Part shown: piece by piece, positions 26,921 to 39,690 of the stretch
Layout of the letters: every line of letters starts with the position of its first letter
Numbering within the stretch: the stretch's first letter is position 1
NCBI GenBank assembly: GCA_008921705.1
Contig: VFFE01007836.1
Span: 3,182,360-3,246,359, forward strand
Origin: Burhinus oedicnemus
Taxonomy: Eukaryota; Chordata; Aves; Charadriiformes; Burhinidae
DNA length: 64,000 bases
Reading direction: 5' to 3'
Position numbers and translations under genes: made by a program
Notes under the pieces: generated by a model
Told to the model about the DNA's origin: nothing
Seen by the model: only the letters and a program-made list of their open reading frames with translations
Databases searched by the model: none

Positions 26921-28113
26921 TGCTAATAGGTTCTCTCCTCCCACTCAAGAAGAGGTTTTTTGTTTGGTTGGTTGTTTTTTTAGAAAATTTATTATTCAAA
27001 ACTTTCTTTTCAACTCCAGATTTGATTCCATGTGTGTGGTTTTTGGTGTGGAATATATTATTTTACTTAACAAGGCAAAAATACACTACCACCAGGTAGA
27101 AAGCTTGATCTGAAAAAGGCAATAGGTGAGATGGGCTAACAGAATGATTTCGTTATTGAAGTATGAGCAGAAACTATCTTACACATACTGGCAGACAAGT
27201 AACTCTCTGACAAGTTTGAATTTCCATCTCTCAGTAGTTCAAAATTTGCCCACAAAAGGTATGTATATTCTGTAGATGATTTCTACCCCACAGATTCTAT
27301 AGCATGCTAAAGTTTCTGTGCACAAAAGAATAAAAGAAGTTATGGAATTTGGAAAACATTAGAAAAGTAGAAAAATCTCCTTACAGTGCAGATTACTCAA
27401 AAATACCTGGGAGTTAAAAAGTTTCTTGAAGGTTTACATCTTCAAAATCGTTATGGGACAAAAAATAGCAGTAAAGCATGTTTCAGCAGCTGAGCATCTC
27501 TCTGTGTGACTATGAACCACTGGTATTATTTTGTTATTGTTGCTCTTATTGAGGGAACATGCAACATCTGATTCTAAGTCCTTTCTAGTATTTTGGGAGT
27601 TCCACTTACCTGTTTTTAGCTGTGTGAGATGCCTGTATTTAACCGACAGTTTTTCTGGTTCAGCTCAGGAATTGTGTAACAATGATTATTTCATAGTAAC
27701 TTTTTCAGGTTACAGGTTAACACAGTTGTTCTTGTAAAACAAAGAAAATGTTTATTTACCAGTAATATTGTATAAGACTATGAAAAATTACATCTGAAAA
27801 CTTGTTTAGTTTTTTGGTACTTTAGAAGAGACACTGACTGTCCTGTTTTTAATAGGTAATTTCTTATCTCCTTCTAACTTCTATTTCTTTGCTGTACATA
27901 CTATGTAATAACTGGGTAAGATATACACATCTCAGTGAAATGTTCTTCAGGCTGTAAAATCCCACATATAACTCACCTTGGTCATATTATTTACCTACTT
28001 GTTTATGCCACACCCTTTATGGCCCTAATCCTTCAAATATTAAGATAACCATGCAACATTTATTCATTTTAGCTGTCTCTCGTATATGATACAGGACAAG
28101 AATTAAATTTTGA

Positions 28114-28171
28114 GCCCTTACCTAAATAAAGGCTTCAAGGCAAACCTTAAATAAATGCTCCAAGCCAAACT
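28114..28171. repeat. Degenerate tandem duplication of about 28 bp
   Basis: CTTACCTAAATAAAGGCTTCAAGGCAAAC is followed directly by CTTAAATAAATGCTCCAAGCCAAAC, with several differences and a small gap. Confidence 0.55.
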
Positions 28172-31100
28172 TATAGTGCAATTTTTGTTGCAACCATAAT
28201 AATTTTCAAATGTTTCCATCAAAAAAATTTAAATTAATTTACCATGAAAATATTTGTTTACAGTCCTGGGTCTAAATATTCACTGCTTCCGTTGCCTACT
28301 ACTTTGTCTATACTGTATCATCAGGCTCTTTTCTGACAGTCGCTTGCTTTCCTTCCCATGACCTGCTGCACTTCATTGTCACTTGTGCTCCCAGAAAGTG
28401 CACCAGTGGTGTCTCTTTTGCAGCCAGTTAGGGCTCCCAGGTGGATAATTTACACGTGTTACTCATTTGGTCTATGCTTGGCCTGGCAGCTTTCCTCTTT
28501 AAATGCAGTCGTATCAGTGGAAGCTATGACGAATTATCAAAGGCTTTCTAGATTAGAGATAACCGATATCTTAAAATTTCTATTTGATTTTAAAAGCACA
28601 AAAATATTTAGGTTAGTTAACGTTGATAAGCTATATTTCCAGTAACACTGAAATGAGTAAAGGGCCCATGGTGAATGATACACTGTTAGTATGTTTTTTG
28701 TTTGATCTCGGTCATAGATGTATTATTTTCTTCTGAAGTCTGAGTGTAATTTATTTGTCAGGTTGAATGGTCAGAAAGAAAGTTGTTCATTGACCTGAAG
28801 AAATGTATGGTGTCTCCATGATGATGAAGAACATAAAAGAGTCTCCTTCTTGGGAAATATTAGAGTTGATAGGGAGTGTTTGAAGAAGAATGTGTCAAAG
28901 AGACTGACAGCAACATGAACAAAAGGAGGAAGGGAAATAGAAGATGAGAGGCTGAATTTGTTCTCTTTGGGATTTCACATTTAGGAATTTTAACAAAGAA
29001 AGGGTCATTATCTGGGCAGCATAACTTCCTGAACCCGGCTTTTATCTCTTCTTGTCCTTTTCTGTAATTGAAAAAAAAAGGGTCTTTCACACAGAACACT
29101 GGAGGAACTGGAGGGAACATGATGGACACAGGGGAAAATCCCTCTGGCACACAGCTTTTCATTGCTTCTTCTCATGGGGCAGAATGCAGCAACCTCTCAC
29201 TTGCACCCTAGGTTCACTGCTCTTTGGAGGCTGTCTGTCTCCCTCTCCCTCTGAAGTCAGGAACTATTTGTTGTGCTCTTTAAATGTTCTTCTCTCATTT
29301 TTTGCTAGTTGCTATGCCTCTCAAGAACTGTGTTAAGTCTTTCCACAAGCTGCTTGATCTGAGTCTACTCCTTTACTAATTCAACTCTACTTAATCAAAG
29401 AGAAATTCCACCCTTCATTCATAATCCAACTGTAATATTATACATTAAGCCAAATATTTGCTATACTGTATGAAGTCCATACAGGTTTATTGTTTGTTTT
29501 CTTTTCCATGGATGGGGTTATTAGTTTGTACATCCCGGTAATGCGAGCTGTGAAAGGCAAATAAGCTCTGAAGTTACCTAATATTCTGCTGGTATTTGAT
29601 TTATTATTTCTCTCCTTGGCCTCATCCTTAACCATCCACACCTTAAATATTAGCTTTCTTAACCTAGTCTAACTCAAATCTTCACCTCTTGCCTGGCTTG
29701 AGTCTGGTGAATCTCTTCTGGCTTAGTACAAAGGAAACAACTCTCATCAGAGTGACAAAGCCTTTTGGGTAGGGGCTGTCCTGCAGTGGGGAGTTTGGTC
29801 ATTGGAATAAAAAAGGGGAATAAGTGAAGGAGTTATGAGGCTAACAACAGGTCTTCAGAGGAGGAATGAATGAACTACATACTTGACTTGGATTCCATCC
29901 AATTTCACAACCCACTTTTCCAGTCCTTATTATGATTAGCTGTGGGTCAGTTCTCTAATTCTGCTACCTTGCTGTGCATCTCTACAACAAAACACAGTGT
30001 CATTTTCCTGTAACTGCTATGATTGTGCCATTTTTATGGATCAAAGTATGCAGTCATAAAAATCCATGATTGTAACAGCAAGCTTTAATACAATAAGAAT
30101 AATATATATGTGATGAGCTGCCCAGCTCCATGCAGAAAAAAAGGACTAGTGAACCCAGGGGACAAGGGACTTGTCTTCTTCAGAATAAGAGTTTGGTTGA
30201 AGGGTCTCTACGTACAGCTCCAGTGGGTTGGTTGCTTTAGCAAAAAAGCAGTTTGTGTGTAATTTAAAATTTCTAGAATGGTCTGTGTCGACAGTGATTT
30301 ACCAGGTAAAAGATACACAAAGGGATGTCGGGTGTGTACGTACACATATATGCACTTGTGTATTTGTGAATTTTGCAGGGCTTGAGGACTGTAAAACCCA
30401 AGAAAGCGAGACACAAAAGAAAAGCTGTTTCCTTTGCAACTTTTCTTTGCAAGTATTTCATAACCATGTAGTAAATATTTACAAAAGAAAATAACAAGGA
30501 AAATTCTCCTCTGAAGTTTACTGTGCCAAGTTTAGAGACTACTCAACCATTAAAGTGTGAAACAAGGGGATTTCAGCCTTGATCTAAATGCAAATCTCAA
30601 CCCAGTCTTAACTTGCGAGTCATTAGCAACACGCCATTACAAAAGAAACCATTCAGTGTATTTATAGTGTTCAGTTTTCCTGCCATCTTTCCTCCCTCAG
30701 TGTACCATTCACCAGGAAGGAGAGCTTTCTACTTGATAAGGTGCTGGATAAAAGATGTTATTGGCCAAAATCCAATCCTATCGTTTATACAGGTCTTACG
30801 TGAAATTTTCCTGTTTCTTCTGATAGATATCTTATTAACTGCTATATATGTCTGATACCATAATTCATGCTGGCAAGTATGTAGCATTTATACCTACTGT
30901 GCACCTTTAGAATTGCCAATATTTATGCAAAAAAGGAATTCACTTCTTTGTGTGAAATGCAAGCTGTTTTTGTTACAACATGTTAACAGTTCAGAAATGC
31001 TCATGACAGTCAGATGCTCAGCTCTTTCTTTTGTCTGAGGTTTTGGCAACAGATTGTTTTAGGGCAGTATTTCAATGGTTTGCTGAATATTTAAATTCAG

Positions 31101-31826
31101 CTCCACAGTGTTGAGGAATCCAGACATTTTACTTTCTGCTCCAGGTAAACAAGATGTGTGAGAATTCCTTTGACTTTCAGAATTGCACTTACAGATCTTT
31201 TCTCTCATCTTAGCTGATCAATGAAGTGCAAACTCTTCTGATCGATTGCAAGTTTGCATTTATACAATGGTCCATCATAACATTTCTTAGGGTCTTGACT
31301 ATTTGCTATAGGTCAGTCCAGGTTGAAAGCCAGATTGCATGAAGGCAAGACTTTAAACATAGATTTTTCAGTTTAATGCCCAGCCAATTTCATATGACAG
31401 TCTAATGGACTCTGCTATAGTTTTTAGTAGACAGAAGAGCAGTTTCAAGGAGTGCTCATGAAATAAAAAAGAAATACTTTAATGTTATGAGAGAAAGGGA
31501 CTTGATCAACAAGCTATACATTCCAGCCCTGATTCTACATACGTGAATGCTCAAAGGTCTTCCATGAAAATGCTTTTAGGGCTTAATTATCTCTTATAAG
31601 GAGCTAAATATCCAAAGGGGGATGGTCCCAGGCAAGACAGGTGTAAGCACTTAACCTCACTCTCAGTTTAATTCCTGGGATTCAGCTCTTGTGAGCACAG
31701 AAATACCATTCACTGAAAACACTGAGATGAAGTCATTCAGTCTCCCAGGCTGCTGGGTTGAGGTTTGAATCACAGTTAAGTTTCCACAAGGAACAGCAGT
31801 ATTAGTATCTATCTGTCATATAATAC

Positions 31827-31854
31827 ATATATATATATATATGCATATATATAT
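31827..31854. repeat. (AT)n microsatellite with one GC interruption
   Basis: AT units run to a TATGCATA centre and resume. It lies just left of the putative LTR. Confidence 0.9.
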
Positions 31855-31870
31855 AAGGGAAAGAGAATGA

Positions 31871-31875
31871 AAGGG
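31871..31875. repeat. Target-site duplication, left copy (AAGGG)
   Basis: These five bases are repeated exactly at 32937-32941 on the other side of the putative LTR. Confidence 0.6.
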
Positions 31876-32936
31876 TGTTGCAGGATGGAAGTATCAGACA
31901 CAGTAATGATTTAGCAGCAGTTTAGTTTTATTAGTGATTTGAGGCAGATCAAGAGATTGAGTTTTAGCAGCACTTAATCATTAACTGATTTGAAGATTTA
32001 CAAAGTGATTTAACTAAATAAATGAACAGTGACTTGATTACAGATTCAAAGATGACAAGATTTACACTAACTTACTATAAGGTATCCTAAACCAATGAGA
32101 GCAAAGCACAGATCTTAGGTTAATGTATGTACATATAAACAAAGCATATGGGCGCACACAGACACACACACTTACACAAACATGCACACCCTGCAGTTTA
32201 TAACCGCTGAGATCGACGATCTCTTAATATCGCACGAGTTGGCAGGTACCCCTTCTAACTCCTACATGCACACGGAAAAATGGAAGAACATCCACATCCA
32301 TAAAGCTAATGCATATAAACATATAAATGGAGAGGTGGATGAAAGAGAGGCTAGCCTATAGTTAAAAATTCCCTTCCGAGTCAGGGTAAATACTCACGAT
32401 GCATCGGCGTTCCTTAATGGGCAGTAATTGAGGCGCGAGAAGGATTACCTTGCCCTGGTCTTTAGTCTTCATGAAGTTTGCCTGAGACAGCATCCTGACT
32501 CAGAGGAGGTACCGGCCACAGCCCGCTGCGATCCAGAAGAGCTCAAAGGGTCTTCACTGGAATCGCTACTCATAGGATCCGAGATAATTGACTTTCGTCA
32601 GGTACTTTTCCACTCTGGCCCAACTCAGATGTTGGAATATTCCGGTACTTTCCACCAGTTGTGCAAGCCCAAAACTTGTTAGATCTGCAAGTTCTGGTAC
32701 CAACTCCCTTTGGGCCATGAGCCAGGTACAGATGTACTGGGCTGTCAGGGAGTGATATTCCCAAGTGACCAGGGAAGCAAGAGCCAGGCATGTTAAGGCA
32801 GTGCCTTAATGCTCTGGTCCTTTATCTTTTGCAATTCATGCCTGACATCTCCTAGGTTGGTATGCGGCCCAGGGATGGGAAATCGCACCAAGTAGCAAGT
32901 GGCCAAAGGCGGCGGGGGGGGGGTTGCACCACCACA
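31876..32936 (-). mobile_element. Probable solo LTR of an endogenous retrovirus, 1,061 bp, with 5-bp target duplication
   Basis: The block starts TGTTG and ends CCACA on the plus strand, the TG...CA ends of an LTR with short imperfect inverted termini. The five bases AAGGG flank it on both sides (31871-31875 and 32937-32941), as expected for a target-site duplication. Orientation is inferred as minus: on that strand a TATAAA lies at about 32197-32203 and an AATAAA at 31927-31932, near the 3' end, in the order expected for U3, R and U5. No retroviral gene or second LTR is seen beside it, so it is best read as a solo LTR left by recombination. A 10-G run sits at 32914-32923. The 5-bp duplication fits ERVL-type elements, but the family was not identified. 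Confidence 0.65.
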
Positions 32937-32941
32937 AAGGG
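32937..32941. repeat. Target-site duplication, right copy (AAGGG)
   Basis: This is an exact match to 31871-31875. One five-base match could be chance, but it falls precisely at the TG and CA ends of the element. Confidence 0.6.
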
Positions 32942-34334
32942 GTGTATCATTATTTCACTGTTACTGAGAAGAGCTATCAGTAGAGTTAAATAAAAACTTA
33001 AGGTAAACGTTTGTGTTCCTCATACATTGCCTGCACTGGAATGTAGATTTTGGCTTCCTTTATAGTCATATTCATTATTTGAATATATTTATTCATTTTT
33101 AATCAGTGTGCTTCATTTTAAAATAGCTTTGTACTTTCCCTCCATGCCAACACTTTATACTTTATTTAAAAGTGAATGATAGAAGTGAATATCTGATTAT
33201 GGAAACCTACTGCAAAACATTGCCTGCCTACTCATTGTAAAAACAAATCAAACATCCAAACACAATTTTTAATAAAAGTTTGAGATCAAAGGACAAAGTG
33301 GCTATGTTCTTCAGAAGACAGCAAAGAATCTTTATTTTAATATATTTGAATGGGACAGGTGGCACTAGCAAATTACATTACAGTCCCTGGGTAATGCAAC
33401 AAGGAAAATAAGCAATGAAATACACCTTATTTGAACTCACTGCTACAGTGAATAGTTGGTTTTGTTTTAAAAAGCTCTGTCCTTGTCACTGTATTGTCAT
33501 TAAAGACAAAAATTTCTTGGCACCTGCTCACATTTTATGACCTTTTCTTTTCAAATAAGGATCCTGTTTCTCTGATCCCAACCTTAGTTTCTGCAAGGAA
33601 CCAACACACAGATATGCCTTAGCTAAATCATACTTAAACTGTTGTAAGCAGGAGGCTGCCCATTTAGCAAGGCTTCTAGGTAATAAATAGATAATAGCTG
33701 TGGGTTTCTTATAGGCCCCTGAAGTGATTTAGGCTGTGAATTTTTATCTGTAGAGCTCCAGAGTTTGGAATATTTCTAATGGGATGCACAATCCACCACA
33801 GCCATCACTGTGGTCACTGGCAGTTCACCACCTGCATCCCCAGAAGTTTCAAGAGGGGAGGCTTCAGAAAACCAGCCAGAGGAAGGTGAAGTACCCACCA
33901 GGTCAAAAATAGACGGAGCTGTTGGTCTTGACAGCATGCAGGTAGGAAGTCTGGGGAAAGGAGAGAAGATAGGGTAGGTAGTGCCTGCAGAGAGATAAAC
34001 GTATTAGGGGTTAGATTCATGATAGGGAAGGAAATCGTGTTCATTTTCTTGTAGGCAGGGTTCTGCTGGGAGACTGAAGTAAAAGACCGAATTATTTCTG
34101 ATCATTGCTTGTGCCAGGACTCAAGACCCTTTATGCATTGGAGAGACAATGGATTCAAATAATTGCCATAAATTACTGCTAGTTTGATGGGGGGAGAGGG
34201 GAAGGGGAGGAAGGCATGTCAGAGTTTCATGGCATTTCTATAGCTTTTAGTGGAAATATTAATGAATATTACTTACATAAAATTCACCCACATATGCAAG
34301 ATAAAAATGTGCTACAAAAACACTGGGCCATAAA

Positions 34335-34352
34335 AATAAATAAATAAATAAA
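34335..34352. repeat. (AAAT)n microsatellite
   Basis: About four and a half AAAT units. Confidence 0.85.
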
Positions 34353-35852
34353 AGTCAGTAAAATTGCACTTGATAAAAATGAACTAAAGCCAGAAAAATC
34401 TAACTTGACTCAGAGCCAAAACAGTTCTTTTCTTTGGATTTGGCTCCTAATTGAAGATGAAAATAAAACAGATGCTAGAAATGTCAATTAAACACATTTT
34501 TCAATCTGTTTTTTATAATCTCTAGCTCTTTATACATGGACAGACTTCTGCTTTTCAAATCATTACTACTCCTTATTTTTATTTTTTCAGGAAAGGAATT
34601 ATGTTACTTCCATGGAGCATGAGTCAGTGTATATATGGTTAGTATGTTCTTATAAGCCTGTTTTGCATGCCATTTTCCAGCATTTAATAATTTCTCTCAT
34701 TTAATAATAAAAGAACATTGCAATTACAATTCGTAAGTAGTTCCACAATGGCTAGTGCAAATTTTTACTGCCTCTACTGATCACCTACTTGCTCCTGTTT
34801 TATAAACACAAATTATAGAGTTGGACCCTATAATATCTGCTACAGAGACTCATTTTAACATGATAACCTGAGGAAGCTATGCCTGAGAGACTTCAAAATT
34901 TTCATTTACTTTTCACTGTTTATTCTGTTTGTTTCCAGTTTTCTTGCACTAAACAATATAACCTGAGAAGTCTGGTTTATTGCTTACTTCCCTGTTACTT
35001 CTGTCTTGTGAGAAAGTTTTGCCAGCGTTTTCTCAGGAATTTATACATCAAAAACTTATATAAAATATATACAAATTGCTCTTTTGTTTTTTTTAAAAAG
35101 GACTCATGCAAAGTGTCAATCAAGAACTGTATTTTATCTTTTCATTTGGCATTTCTTTTACATAAAGGAAACGCTTATTTCTTCGGTAGAATGGTTTGAA
35201 AGGTACGACGTTCAACATTTTTACAATCTGGCAGCCGGTTGTGTAAAGACGCAGCTGAATTTGGCTCTTCCCTGCCATGTGATGGGAACTGCGCGTGGTC
35301 CAGGGTGCTAACGGGAGGGGAGGAGAGGCTACACCTCCTTCCTTCCACCACTCCTGTGGGGAAAATGTATTGCAGAGCCACATAGCGATCGACTACAATA
35401 TGTTGTAGCTCTGGGGAAAATTGGCCTGGACCTTCAAACTATTATTTGCAACTTGACTATTCACAGCTGGAATAGCTATGGGTTTGTTATTTGTAAAACA
35501 TCCATGAATTTCACCACAGGCCTTTCTAGCAATATTGAAGCATCTGTGAATCAAACTGTTCCCCAGCTGTTCATCCACTACCTGCCGACTTCTCCAGCAC
35601 CGCAGCCCTATTAATGCTGATGGTTACACCGCGCTCCTGGTGAGCTCCTGCCACACGGCTCCACTCTTACTGCAGCTACAGGCGTTAATTCCCAACAAGA
35701 AGACGAGTGTTATTTCTTTCAATAAAAAGTTCTTGCCAATAGTTGGAGTCCTTGCCAATGTTTACTGGCAGCTATTGATATATAAATTTCAACTGTTTTT
35801 TGATCTAGTCTTTGCAAACCAGTCAGAAACACTCAAGGTTATTTCCTACCTT

Positions 35853-35889
35853 AAAAGAGAAAAAAAAAAGAAAAAAAGAAAAAAAAAGT
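35853..35889. repeat. A-rich purine tract
   Basis: A runs with single G interruptions; it could be an old poly-A or simple expansion. No retroposon body is visible upstream. Confidence 0.9.
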
Positions 35890-37155
35890 ATTTCCGTTAG
35901 GAAGGGGAAAAATGAACTAAAGGCTATTAAGAATATAGTGAATATCCAACAAATATTGTTCGGAGCTTATCTTCAAATGAGAAAATCAGCTCAGAAGTCG
36001 TTAATAAATGGCCTTATCAATAAACCTCAGAAACTGTAATTTCTTTTTATAATGAGGATATATTTTAGGTTTTAATTAAAAGCTAAATCATTGTAGTCAG
36101 TTACTTGTTTTTAATAAACATATCGCATTTACAGATTGATGAAAACTGTCTGACCTTTATTTAGTTGGTTTTTTTGTTAGATGAGGGCACTGGAAAAAAG
36201 ATATCAGAGACTAACCAGTGTCTTTACACTCGAAGAAAATTCCTTGGCTTTTCAAGCGTACATAGTGTTATTTTAAACTACTGACATATGATACCTGAAG
36301 ATTGTGATGCTCAGATAAGAATTCAGAGGCTTAGGAGCTTTCCCAGGTTTCATCTGAGTGTGCCTAAGGCCAAATCTTACTGCAAAATGTCCATGACTTT
36401 TGTGTGCTTCATCCTGAAAGACACAGGGAAGTACTTCTATTTTATAAAGCTTAAACAAAATTAATTAACCTGTCCTGTTGATCAGGGAAATATATAGTCT
36501 TTCTCTTTGTGATGGAGAGGTTCTAGTGCATCCATGCATTGGAGCAGAAACTTGTAATTTTATGATGAGAACTGCCATGCCTAAAATGTAATGGGTTCTT
36601 ACTGACTTTAAGGGAAGTTTTGCATTTGACCATGATGCAATCATCATTTTCTTTACTAAGAGATCCGCAGATTTTTTTCAAGGAAGGAGCTCACACCCTA
36701 TATGCTAATTCATGGTTTAAGCTACCTTAGACTTCTCAGGTGACAGCAAAAGTGTAAAAGCAATTAGTGAATTGAAAGAAGGTGGCATTGCTTTTTCATA
36801 ATTTTTCTTTTTTTAATCTGGTTTTCTATCAAGGTAATTTTGTCATGGGAGGTAGCAGTATCCTCTTGCTATTCATCTGCCTACCTGGGTGGCGGGGAAA
36901 AGCTGAGATGACATATATATCTTGTCTGATACAGCCTTCGAAGAGAGGCATCAAACGCTAGTGACATACACCCTCTGCCAGGCGTGGTTGCCTGGAATCT
37001 GAAGCAAAATGGGACTGATACATGCCCAAACACTTCACAGGGACTTAGCTAGGAAAGATCTTTAGCTCTGTTAGAAAAACTGTGCCACTGATGTGAAGGG
37101 TTAGAATTTCCTACATTGAGGTGTGCAACCTTTTTCTTTTGTGTATGTGACCAAA

Positions 37156-37232
37156 TATTATTATTGTTATTATTTTTATTACTATTATTACTACTACTAT
37201 GACAACAATGATGACAATGATGATGACGATAA
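37156..37232. repeat. Trinucleotide-rich tract (ATT/ACT then ATG)
   Basis: TTATTATTG, ACTATTATTACTACTACT and then GATGACAATGATGATGACGAT form a compound imperfect trinucleotide repeat. Confidence 0.85.
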
Positions 37233-37599
37233 CAGTAAAGACATTTTTTACTAACACTTATTCTGGCAAATAAATTCACAAAAATACTATGCCAGTCACT
37301 TTATTCTGGGCAGTGATCTTCAAGCTCCCATTAAGGGAACTTCATGTAATCTTCACAGATTAAACTAAATGTATTGGTTCTTTACTTCTTAAGATACATC
37401 CCCAAGTATTTTCTCTATGAACATTTGATATTCAGGAAGCACCACTGCTTTTAAAAAAAAAATCCTCTCTATTGTTTTTTTGGAACTCTGTTCCCAGTGA
37501 TAGTGTATGACCCAAGAAGAGGTTTCAGTCCTTGAAATTCAGAGAGAAAAACTGACTAGCTGTGCAAAATCTGCCATGGTTTCATTTTGGTTAAAATTT

Positions 37600-37660
37600 A
37601 AAACAAAACAAAACAAAACAAACAACCAAAAACCACAAAAAAAACCAAACCCCAACACCT
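37600..37660. repeat. (AAAAC)n and A/C-rich tract
   Basis: Four AAAAC units lead into irregular CAAACAACC and CCAAACCCCAAC text. Confidence 0.88.
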
Positions 37661-39284
37661 CACTCAATGCTTATTGTTTTATTCCAGTTTTGCTGTAATT
37701 TGTCTTAGGATACCTAAATCAATCAGATCATCTCAGACCATCTAAGAGTGAAGTGGATCTATTCATTTATTTTGAAGTGGTCATTTATTTCCTTTTCTTT
37801 TTCATTCTTCAGATTCATGTTCTGACCTTCCACAGCTAAAGTTGCAGGATGGTTTAGCTTAAGTTCTCTGAGGAAGTTTTTGTATTAGTTTTTGTATCAG
37901 AGGCAATACCACAGAATTAAAATAATTTCACTTCTGTTTCAAAGATTTTTAGTGAGCTAAAATATTACAGACATCTGAGAACACCTGGCGTTCGTGTGTT
38001 TTTCCCCCTCTGTAACATTTCTGTTATACTGATATAAATGAAGATACACCGTAAACAAGGAAAGGTATTTTTTTGTCCCATTGTGTGCAATGCACTTCGA
38101 TGTATAGATTTAGTAGCAAAAATGTGAATGGAATAGCTAAGTGGTAGCCATACTTTCTACCATTGACAAAGTATGCTTGCGCAGGTTTCGTCCATGGCAT
38201 CTCATCCCTGCTGCTGCACACCCATCCACAAAACTGCTGCTGGACCAGTTCTGATTGCTGCAACAGTCCGCGCATACACCAAAGCTGCTCTTCACCCTCA
38301 GCTAACAATTATTAATGACTCTGCTTAGCTGCATGTCTGCAGTTCTTGTCTTAAGATAATATTGTGGTAAAGTTTTTCGTTTTTCTCAATGAATTAGTGA
38401 GCATTTCTCTTCACTTTGTTTAGAAGCTGAAGATTAAGAGGAACATCATACTGCAGGTATTATTAGACAAAAACAATGGATATTAAGCCATTATTTGTAC
38501 ATTAGCAAGTTTTCCCCAGGTAGGTTTTATCATTTCAAGACATTTTGTTTTCTGTTGTTCTTCTTTTTTTGTCTAATCACCTCTAAAATTATGAACATTC
38601 CAAGAATAAAACATCCTGAATAGCAAAGCAGCTTGAAATATTCATAACTAAGAATGCAACTGGTAATGCTCATAAACAAAGTTGTTTGGAGACCCCTTTA
38701 TTAATTTTTAATTTATTTTCAGTCAATTCCTTATTACTTCCAAATTCCTGTAGGGGATTCTGTTAATTAGTCATGTGTAAAATATTCATTAAAAACAGCT
38801 TCCTATTTTCTTCTTTTATTGCAAATTTACATTTCTAATCTTATAACCAAAATAAATGCCATTGGGTAGAGAGACCACATTAATTTTGATCAACCGCTTG
38901 AAATAGAAACCAAGAGAACAAAAGATATGGTAATAAAATCCTAGTTACATTGTGATTCCAACTCACTAGAAACAGGTATGCATATTTCAAGCTGTTGTCT
39001 ACTTGAGGTATAAACAACAGAGATTTTAGATTATTTTAGGAATTATTTTTAGGAGTGAAAAACACAACAACAAGCAAGCAGAAAATCAGACTGCAGTTGG
39101 CACTTTCCATGGGCATCTACCCTTCTGAATTTGAGAAGCCTAGGTATAGAAAAAAGATACTTCTTTTGAACTCTGTCCCCAAAATAGAGGCAAAAATGTT
39201 TCCAAACAAACTGAAGTTAAGTTTTTCTTTAGTCTCACTATTTATCTAATGATTAAATAGAGGAAATGTGCTGTTGTGATTTCA

Positions 39285-39400
39285 TAGCATGACTGTGTCT
39301 CAGAGGTCTGAGTTCAATTTTACTTTTGATGTATAGTCACTTCCTGGCAACTCGCTTAATCTCTCTGGACCTCAGTCCTCTCCATGTAAACCCTGACTCA
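39285..39400 (+). mobile_element. MIR-type SINE relic
   Basis: The order GTCTGAGTTCAATTTTAC, then ATAGTCACTTCCTGGCAACTCGCTTAATCTCTCTGGACCTCAG, follows the MIR/CORE-SINE layout. That layout has a tRNA-like GGTTCGAATC box, then the GACCTTGGGCAAGTCACTTAACCTCTCTG core, then CCTCAG. The copy is strongly diverged, as expected for an element older than birds. Edges are approximate. Confidence 0.5.
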
Positions 39401-39622
39401 TATTTCTGGCCTTGTGAATCCTTTGGTCTTATACTCAACTTTAAATATGTGATGAGGCCAGTGGAAAGGATTGATTACTATTAGTAGTAGAAGTTAAACG
39501 TGCACAAATGTTCCTAGGGTCAGAATCTTTGGATTGTCTATTCTAATGGGTAGGAAAAGGAGAAGTTTCTATCTTTCAACTGTATCAAGAAACATGGATC
39601 ACCATGTTTTGGACCATAATCT

Positions 39623-39690
39623 TGTAATATTATGTTTATATTATGTTATTCTGGTTGTTACATTATGTTATGTTACATTACATTATGTTT
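39623..39690. repeat. TTATG/TTACA pentanucleotide-like tract
   Basis: Alternating TTATG and TTACA units with interruptions make up most of this stretch. Confidence 0.75.

Larger units (their letters stand above)
16796..31870. other. Intergenic DNA without a recognised gene
   Basis: AT-rich sequence holding two MITE-like elements and small simple repeats listed elsewhere. No frame above about 100 codons occurs, and none looks like a known protein. Part of the region could hold distal regulatory elements, but this cannot be judged from one sequence. Confidence 0.6.

Noticed and set aside
37156..37232. ATG/GAT-rich tract considered as an acidic coding repeat
   Set aside because: The units are irregular and frames are closed by stops; it is a compound microsatellite.
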